This document shows, piece after piece, positions 21,398 through 25,814 of a stretch of 25,814 nt of DNA. The notes beneath the pieces are model-generated. The model saw only the letters and a program-made list of their open reading frames with translations. It did not search any database and was not told the origin of the DNA. A program made the translations under genes and the position numbers. The DNA comes from a virus. The DNA lies in IMG/VR virus record IMGVR_UViG_3300045135_002802, positions 1 through 25,814 of that record; one strand, 5' to 3'. Numbering within the stretch: the first letter of the stretch is position 1; the number at the start of each line of letters is the position of its first letter.

Positions 21398-23143
21398 TTA
21401 TACCTGTCCACCACCACCTGTGCCGCCTGGGGTCGTGCCTCCGCCCCCTTGTCCTCCCGGTGTCTGACCCGGTTGTCCCGGTTGTGGTGAGTCCGGTCCT
21501 GGTGCTTCTGCGTCTGCTGTTGGTTCCTCGAACTGATCTAGGTCACTCGAAATGCCGGATTGTGTCACGCCTGCACTTCTAAGTTGATTAGATTTGGTCT
21601 GTTTCTTCTGTGGTACGTTGTTTTCTTCTGCCCAGAGCTCTGCGTTCCTTGCCATTTCTTCTTCAGTAAGTCCAAGATATCTCTTCAAGGCGAATCTCTT
21701 ACTCATGTAAGGTAGTTCCGCCACTGCTGTGAATGTGTTCACCCTTGCTTGGTCCATTTCTGTTTGTCTGTACTGTGCAAAGTTCTGTGGTGGATTCAAT
21801 TTCAGTTCAAACATTCCGTTGTCAATGTTATAACCTTTGGATTTGATCCATAATTTGAATTCTTCGTCAAATGTTGCCGCCAACATCGATTGCAATCTAG
21901 CACAATACTTGTTGAATCTCAATTCTTGTATGTAAGCAGTACCCACCCTGCCGTCATTGTACTGTTGCTGTCCGTCTTCTGCTCCAGTTGGCAGATATGA
22001 ACTTGGAATTCTCAGTCCTCTAAACAGTTTGTTTGTGAAATATCTTAGATCATCGATCTCACCTAGGTTTGTACCACCTGGAAGTGTGTCAACTTTAGAT
22101 CCTCTACCCTCTGCTGTCTGTGGGAAGAAGTAATCTTCGTTGATCGACATTGGGTTGTATGTAGCGTCTATGAAGTTGGCACCACCTGACGCACTTGGAA
22201 TCCTTCTTTGGTTTATCTCGTTCTTCACTCTCTCAACGAACTGCATCGCCAAGTGTGTTGGCATGTTACCCACGTCGATGTAGAAAACCCTTCTTTCAGG
22301 TGCTCTTTGAACCCTGTAAATTATGATCGCGTCCTCTAATAATTCTTTCTGTTTGTAAACTTTGAATACCTGTTCTAGAACCGATTGTCCAAATGGGAAA
22401 AGGTTGTCTAAACCGTCTGACATACTCATGTGTATCACATGTTCCGCGTTTATGTTGTACGCATTCATGGTCCTGTAAAATCTTCCACCTGACATTCCAC
22501 CTGCAAAGCCTGACATATTATTTGTAGCACCGGCGTTTGCATAACTTGATCCATATGCCGCAGTACCGCCACCTGTTGTTCCACCTCCACCGTACGTTTG
22601 GTTTGGTGTTATCTGTGTCGCGGATAGTCTCTGTAGGTTTGGATTGATGTCTCTGATCACATACTGCTCTGGCTTCTTGCCTTCGGATTCGTTTACTACG
22701 ATCCTGTCAACTTTTGCGTTGTCAACGTAAAGCCATTTCATGGTTTCTGGATCTCTGACAAAGAAACAGTCTCCGTATTTCAGTGCGTTCCTGAATATCC
22801 TGAAGATTCTCTTGTTGAATTGATTTGATTTCGTCCATTGCTGTAACGCTTTCTTCAACAACTTGACTTCGTGGTCTGTTGTCTCGTCCTTGAACACTAT
22901 GTCAAACGGTGTCTCGTTCTCCGTGTTCTTCTGTGTTGAGAATTCTGCTAGGATGTCCAACGCGGCGTTGATCTCCGAGTCTGAATCCATCTGGTCATAC
23001 TGGAAGTATCTCTGGATCCTGTTAGGGTGTCCTGTGTAAACGTCCGGCAGGTAAGAACTGTAGTTTCTCTTTGCGAAATTTGGCACTTTCTCTCCAGATA
23101 TTGGAGACATGTTAGCGTCTTTGAAGTATTTTTTCCAAGCCAT
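21398..23143 (-). CDS. 20: Portal protein (T4 gp20-like)
   Basis: 581 aa (T4 gp20 is 524). It forms the dodecameric portal vertex for DNA entry and tail attachment. T4-type segments include YSSYLPDVYTGHPNRIQRYF near the start, DSDSEINAALDILAEFST, FPFGQSVLEQVFKVYKQKEL, EDAIIIYRVQRAPERRVFYI, the FFPQTAEGRGSKVDTLPGG block and GLRIPSSYLPTGAEDG. Two low-complexity parts are unusual: a Gly/Ser/Ala-rich insertion at about 183-222 and a Pro/Gly/Gln tail from about 535 to the end. Only a distant AGGA lies before the ATG. A CGTAAATA promoter motif is present in the end of the upstream gene. It heads the head-morphogenesis block. Confidence 0.97.
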   Translation of the reverse strand: MAWKKYFKDANMSPISGEKVPNFAKRNYSSYLPDVYTGHPNRIQRYFQYDQMDSDSEINAALDILAEFSTQKNTENETPFDIVFKDETTDHEVKLLKKALQQWTKSNQFNKRIFRIFRNALKYGDCFFVRDPETMKWLYVDNAKVDRIVVNESEGKKPEQYVIRDINPNLQRLSATQITPNQTYGGGGTTGGGTAAYGSSYANAGATNNMSGFAGGMSGGRFYRTMNAYNINAEHVIHMSMSDGLDNLFPFGQSVLEQVFKVYKQKELLEDAIIIYRVQRAPERRVFYIDVGNMPTHLAMQFVERVKNEINQRRIPSASGGANFIDATYNPMSINEDYFFPQTAEGRGSKVDTLPGGTNLGEIDDLRYFTNKLFRGLRIPSSYLPTGAEDGQQQYNDGRVGTAYIQELRFNKYCARLQSMLAATFDEEFKLWIKSKGYNIDNGMFELKLNPPQNFAQYRQTEMDQARVNTFTAVAELPYMSKRFALKRYLGLTEEEMARNAELWAEENNVPQKKQTKSNQLRSAGVTQSGISSDLDQFEEPTADAEAPGPDSPQPGQPGQTPGGQGGGGTTPGGTGGGGQV

Positions 23144-23178
23144 ACTTTATATTACAATCTTTTCCTCATTTTAGCAAC

Positions 23179-25317
23179 CTAAACTAGGCCTACTTGATTA
23201 CGATCTTTCCGTGCTGTGGTTTCAACGGCTTTTAATGCCCGAGATTCTACTGCAACAAGCGTATTTACGCCATTGACCATATTCGCTAACGCCTTGTTGG
23301 CGTTGTTTAGTTCTGTGGTCATGGTGGCCATCTTGTTTTCCAGTGCTTCTGTGTTGAATGTGTTCTTTAGATCCTGGTTAGCAACTACGGTGCTTTTGGT
23401 TCCAGCGGTTACCATTTCCGGTCCTCGCTCACCTACAAGGTAAGTTTTTCCCGTGTCCATTCCACCACCAAACTGTCTTTCACCACCAAAGAATGCGCCA
23501 GCACCCTGTCCTAGGCTTCCGCCCAGAGATGCTCCAAGTAGTGCACCGCCCGGTCCGCCCAACATGAACCCAGCGATTCCGCCCAGACCCATCCCTATGA
23601 GGCCACCCAAGCCAGAGGCATTGTCGTCTTTGTCCTTGTTTAGCAGTTGATTTCCCACTGATAGTCCTGTAAGCGCCACACCGGCCGCTCCCAGTCCTCG
23701 TCCGACGTTGCTGTTGAGTGCCGACCTAATGCCACCACCGGCACGTGCTCCTTTGTCCTTGCCACCGGTCAGCGTCTGAAACAATCCGCCCCCGGTTCTG
23801 GCCATCCTGAATCCTAGTTCCGTACCCTTGGCTATTATTCCGATCTGTATTGCTTTGCTGAACAGGAACTTACCGCCAAGCCCTGCTATCAGCAGACCCG
23901 CGGACACCACGGGCATTTGTGCCAGTGCCGTTGCAATGGCACCTCCTGCTCCCAATGTTGTCTTAAGTGTTCCCACGAGGCCTCCAAGTGCCGGACCAAA
24001 CGATTTCAGTAAGGCAGTTTCTATTCCTTGGAACTGACTTGATAAAACTTTTGTGGCATCCTCGAAAGTAGTAAGGTTCCTTACGAGGCTGGTCGCTGAC
24101 CTGTTCTGCTCGTCCAGCACCGCACCTGCGTCGGTTACCCTTCTCCCTAGTTCTATGATACCACCTTGAAGCCTTAGGAATTCGACCTGTCCAGTCACAG
24201 TGGCCTTTCTAAATCTATCTATGCTACCTGCCGAGATGTCTCTGATCCTTACCAGAGCCTCCTCACTGGTTGTTACTCCGCTTATCAGATCTCTTATCAC
24301 TTGTTGTGCACCAGGAATGTTTTGAACTAACGCCAGAGCGGATTCTGTAACCGGAACACCTGCGTTGGCAATCAGGTCTTGGAAGCCTTCGGCCAACTCC
24401 GGACTGATACCTGCCACCGTTCCCGCGAATGCCTGAAGTCTTTGACGTGTTGCATCTGTCTGTCCCTGGAGTGCGGCTTGGAACCTTTCATTGGCACGCT
24501 GTTGTTCTATCTGTTGTCGCAGTTCGTCTCTTTGCTGACCTGTTAGTTTTGCCAATCTGTCCAATTGCTCTGCGAAACTGATTGCACTGTCTCTACGTTG
24601 GGAGTCTGTGAGTAGGTTCAATATTCCTGTCCTTCTCTGCGAGTCTAGGTTCAAAAGCAGTGTCTCGTTGAGTTCATCAACAGTGAACCCCAGTGGCGCC
24701 AGTCTTTCTATTCCCACCTCTCTGGTGATCCTGCCCAGTTCCGCTATCCTCTTGGCACCTTCCGTGGTTGAGCCGAACAGCGCCGCTAGGTTAGATGAAT
24801 TATTTGCCACCAAGGACGCAAAGTCGTCCAACGGTAAGGCCGCAGATGCCGCCGCGGTCCTCAACTCCACTATGCTCTGACCAAAGTTGGCTCCAGTCTG
24901 TGAAAGTTGTCTGAATGTCTCAACGTTGGTGTCCAGCCTACGTCCCAGGAATCCCAGTCCCTTGATGTTGTCAGTGAACGCACTGATAGATCCCGATCCT
25001 TCGAACGCCGCCTTGCCCAGTCCCATGAAACTGTCGCCCAGTTTACCCAACTGTTGCAGTTGTTTGTTCTGTGCTTTTTTGAGGTCTTCGTATTCATCTA
25101 CTTGATCCTCGAGTGCGTTGTTTAGTTCTTGTCGGAGTTTTTTGTTTTTTACGTTTGAAGCGATTTCTTGTCGTGCGTCTCTGATCTTGTCACGGGCAAT
25201 CCTCGCCTCCTGGTCTGCGCTGGCCTTTTGCGCCCTTGCCTGTTTCTGGATCTCCTTGGAGAGATTCCTTACCGTATCACCTAATTTTTTCAACTCTTCT
25301 TCTGTGTATTCTGCCAT
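23179..25317 (-). CDS. Tape-measure-like tail protein
   Basis: 712 aa. Residues 1-95 are a charged coiled coil (EELKKLGDTVRNLSKEIQKQ...). A long helical, Gln/Arg/Leu-rich middle follows (about 120-430). Two hydrophobic Gly/Ala-rich stretches lie at about 440-500 and 565-615. TYLVGERGPEMVTAG at 625-639 is followed by a short coiled coil to the end. The VGERGPE segment near the C-terminus is a hallmark of many phage tape-measure proteins; the hydrophobic stretches fit the membrane-penetrating role. If fully helical it would span roughly 100 nm, similar to a T4-length tail. No clear gp29 homology was seen, so it may instead be another internal tail or head protein. Its promoter is a perfect TATAAATA; the nearest Shine-Dalgarno-like AAGGTG is 14 bases from the ATG. 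Confidence 0.75.
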   Translation of the reverse strand: MAEYTEEELKKLGDTVRNLSKEIQKQARAQKASADQEARIARDKIRDARQEIASNVKNKKLRQELNNALEDQVDEYEDLKKAQNKQLQQLGKLGDSFMGLGKAAFEGSGSISAFTDNIKGLGFLGRRLDTNVETFRQLSQTGANFGQSIVELRTAAASAALPLDDFASLVANNSSNLAALFGSTTEGAKRIAELGRITREVGIERLAPLGFTVDELNETLLLNLDSQRRTGILNLLTDSQRRDSAISFAEQLDRLAKLTGQQRDELRQQIEQQRANERFQAALQGQTDATRQRLQAFAGTVAGISPELAEGFQDLIANAGVPVTESALALVQNIPGAQQVIRDLISGVTTSEEALVRIRDISAGSIDRFRKATVTGQVEFLRLQGGIIELGRRVTDAGAVLDEQNRSATSLVRNLTTFEDATKVLSSQFQGIETALLKSFGPALGGLVGTLKTTLGAGGAIATALAQMPVVSAGLLIAGLGGKFLFSKAIQIGIIAKGTELGFRMARTGGGLFQTLTGGKDKGARAGGGIRSALNSNVGRGLGAAGVALTGLSVGNQLLNKDKDDNASGLGGLIGMGLGGIAGFMLGGPGGALLGASLGGSLGQGAGAFFGGERQFGGGMDTGKTYLVGERGPEMVTAGTKSTVVANQDLKNTFNTEALENKMATMTTELNNANKALANMVNGVNTLVAVESRALKAVETTARKDRNQVGLV
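23262..23269 (-). promoter_or_regulatory. Possible intragenic late promoter CGTAAATA ahead of gp20
   Basis: This is the only copy of the TAAATA core found inside a coding region. It lies in the last codons of the tape-measure-like gene, points at gp20 and would start near 23256, 113 bases before the gp20 ATG. Confidence 0.4.
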
Positions 25318-25347
25318 ATGACTTTATTTCGCACCTTTTTATACGCA

Positions 25348-25355
25348 TATAAATA
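25348..25355 (+). promoter_or_regulatory. Late promoter TATAAATA for the gp26-like gene
   Basis: Perfect T4 late -10 element. The predicted start near 25361 gives a 38-base leader, A-rich and without a clear Shine-Dalgarno. It faces the minus-strand promoter at 25381-25388. Confidence 0.75.
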
Positions 25356-25380
25356 TAGACATCTATGCGCAGTTAGTGTA

Positions 25381-25388
25381 TATTTATA
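25381..25388 (-). promoter_or_regulatory. Late promoter TATAAATA for the tape-measure-like gene
   Basis: Perfect T4 late -10 element on the minus strand. The predicted start near 25375 gives a 58-base leader. It lies downstream of, and facing, the plus-strand promoter, so the two transcripts overlap by about 15 bases at their 5' ends. Confidence 0.75.
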
Positions 25389-25398
25389 GAATTAAAAA

Positions 25399-25814
25399 AT
25401 GACAGAAAACACAAACCCATTAAACAAGTATTTTCGGCAACCGTCTCTTTACGTCAAACTGCCCTCCAAAACGGCCTACCCACCGCACGTGATCGCACCC
25501 ACGCAGTCGGGAGAACTGGGGGTCATGCCCATGACTGCCAAAGATGAGATAAGGTTCAAAACACCAGACGCTCTCATGAACGGACAGGGAGTCGTGGATG
25601 TTATACAGAGCTGTGTGCCAGACATCAAGGACGCATGGCAGATCAAGAGCTACGACCTCGACACCATACTGATAGCCATCAGGATAGCCACATACGGTGA
25701 GACCATGGAGATCAATTTCACAGTGCCGGGGGCAAACCAGTCAGTGGCACACACCATCAACCTGCCTTCGTTGCTTGACGAGATCAGCAATAAGACGATC
25801 ACGAATGATTTTTC
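25399..25814 (+). CDS. 26: Baseplate hub protein, T4 gp26-like (N-terminal part, runs off window)
   Basis: 138 codons are visible from the ATG at 25399. MTENTNPLNKYFRQPSLYVK, then PMTAKDEIRFKTPDALMNGQ, VVDVIQSCVPDIKDAW and LIAIRIATYGETMEI match the T4-type baseplate protein family of gp26 in marine myoviruses. This is a small protein of the baseplate central part. The Cys-pair segment common in relatives after the ATYG helix (CPxCG type) is absent here and replaced by NFTVPGANQS. The gene is divergent from the tape-measure-like gene and has its own perfect late promoter. The 3' end lies outside the window. Confidence 0.85.
   Translation, partial: MTENTNPLNKYFRQPSLYVKLPSKTAYPPHVIAPTQSGELGVMPMTAKDEIRFKTPDALMNGQGVVDVIQSCVPDIKDAWQIKSYDLDTILIAIRIATYGETMEINFTVPGANQSVAHTINLPSLLDEISNKTITNDF

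Noticed and set aside
1-25814. CRISPR arrays, tRNA genes, insertion sequences, integrase or attachment sites
   Set aside because: No direct-repeat/spacer array, cloverleaf, transposase or terminal inverted repeat was noticed on either strand. A dedicated search could still find a degenerate one.

Overview
The window is a virion-structure region of a T4-like tailed phage (myovirus type). The anchor is a head-morphogenesis block on the minus strand, in the T4 gene order: portal (gp20), a small gp67-position protein, an acidic prohead core protein, prohead protease (gp21), scaffold (gp22) and major capsid protein (gp23). Beyond the portal lie a tape-measure-like protein and, at the right edge on the plus strand, the start of a gp26-type baseplate protein. 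The fibre modules (MAIGRISG-type N-termini, VGIGT..P repeats, LPxGTTAERP modules, GDGST modules) are of the kind found in marine T4-like phages of cyanobacteria and SAR11-type hosts. A marine phage or a metagenomic phage contig is therefore likely, but the host cannot be fixed from this sequence.

Layout from right to left, the direction in which most genes are transcribed. 25.8-25.4 kb: gp26-like gene (plus, partial). 25.3-23.2 kb: tape-measure-like protein. 23.1-16.6 kb: gp20, an 80-aa protein, an inserted DUF115/GT42-like putative glycosyltransferase, prohead core protein, gp21, gp22, gp23, then a terminator. 16.4-15.5 kb: a two-helix membrane protein and a 140-aa abundant-type virion protein, each in its own unit. 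15.4-13.7 kb: an operon of three small fibre/virion proteins and perhaps a 65-aa membrane protein. 13.7-12.8 kb: a plus-strand fibre gene. 12.7-8.0 kb: a 1235-aa PKD-domain fibre and a coupled 346-aa protein. 8.0-7.1 kb: two overlapping plus-strand genes of unknown function. 7.0-0.3 kb: three more fibre genes, the last with six tandem ~105-residue repeats. 0.3-0 kb: the start of a LamG-like fibre gene, translationally coupled to the one before it.

The most informative non-coding signal is a T4-late-type promoter with core TAAATA. A by-eye scan of both strands finds 15 copies. Fourteen lie between genes, and all 15 point at the next gene downstream. The variant GGTAAATA is as common here as the classical TATAAATA. 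At four boundaries a rho-independent terminator abuts or contains the next promoter; in one case the promoter sits in the terminator loop. Several fibre genes have the promoter only 7-11 bases from the ATG and no Shine-Dalgarno sequence, which predicts leaderless or near-leaderless late mRNAs.

Together the genes would build the prohead (portal, core, scaffold, protease, capsid), set tail length, and supply an unusually large, modular set of fibre and adhesin proteins. Candidate accessory genes are the glycosyltransferase-like gene inside the head operon, the plus-strand pair at 7.1-8.0 kb and two small membrane proteins.
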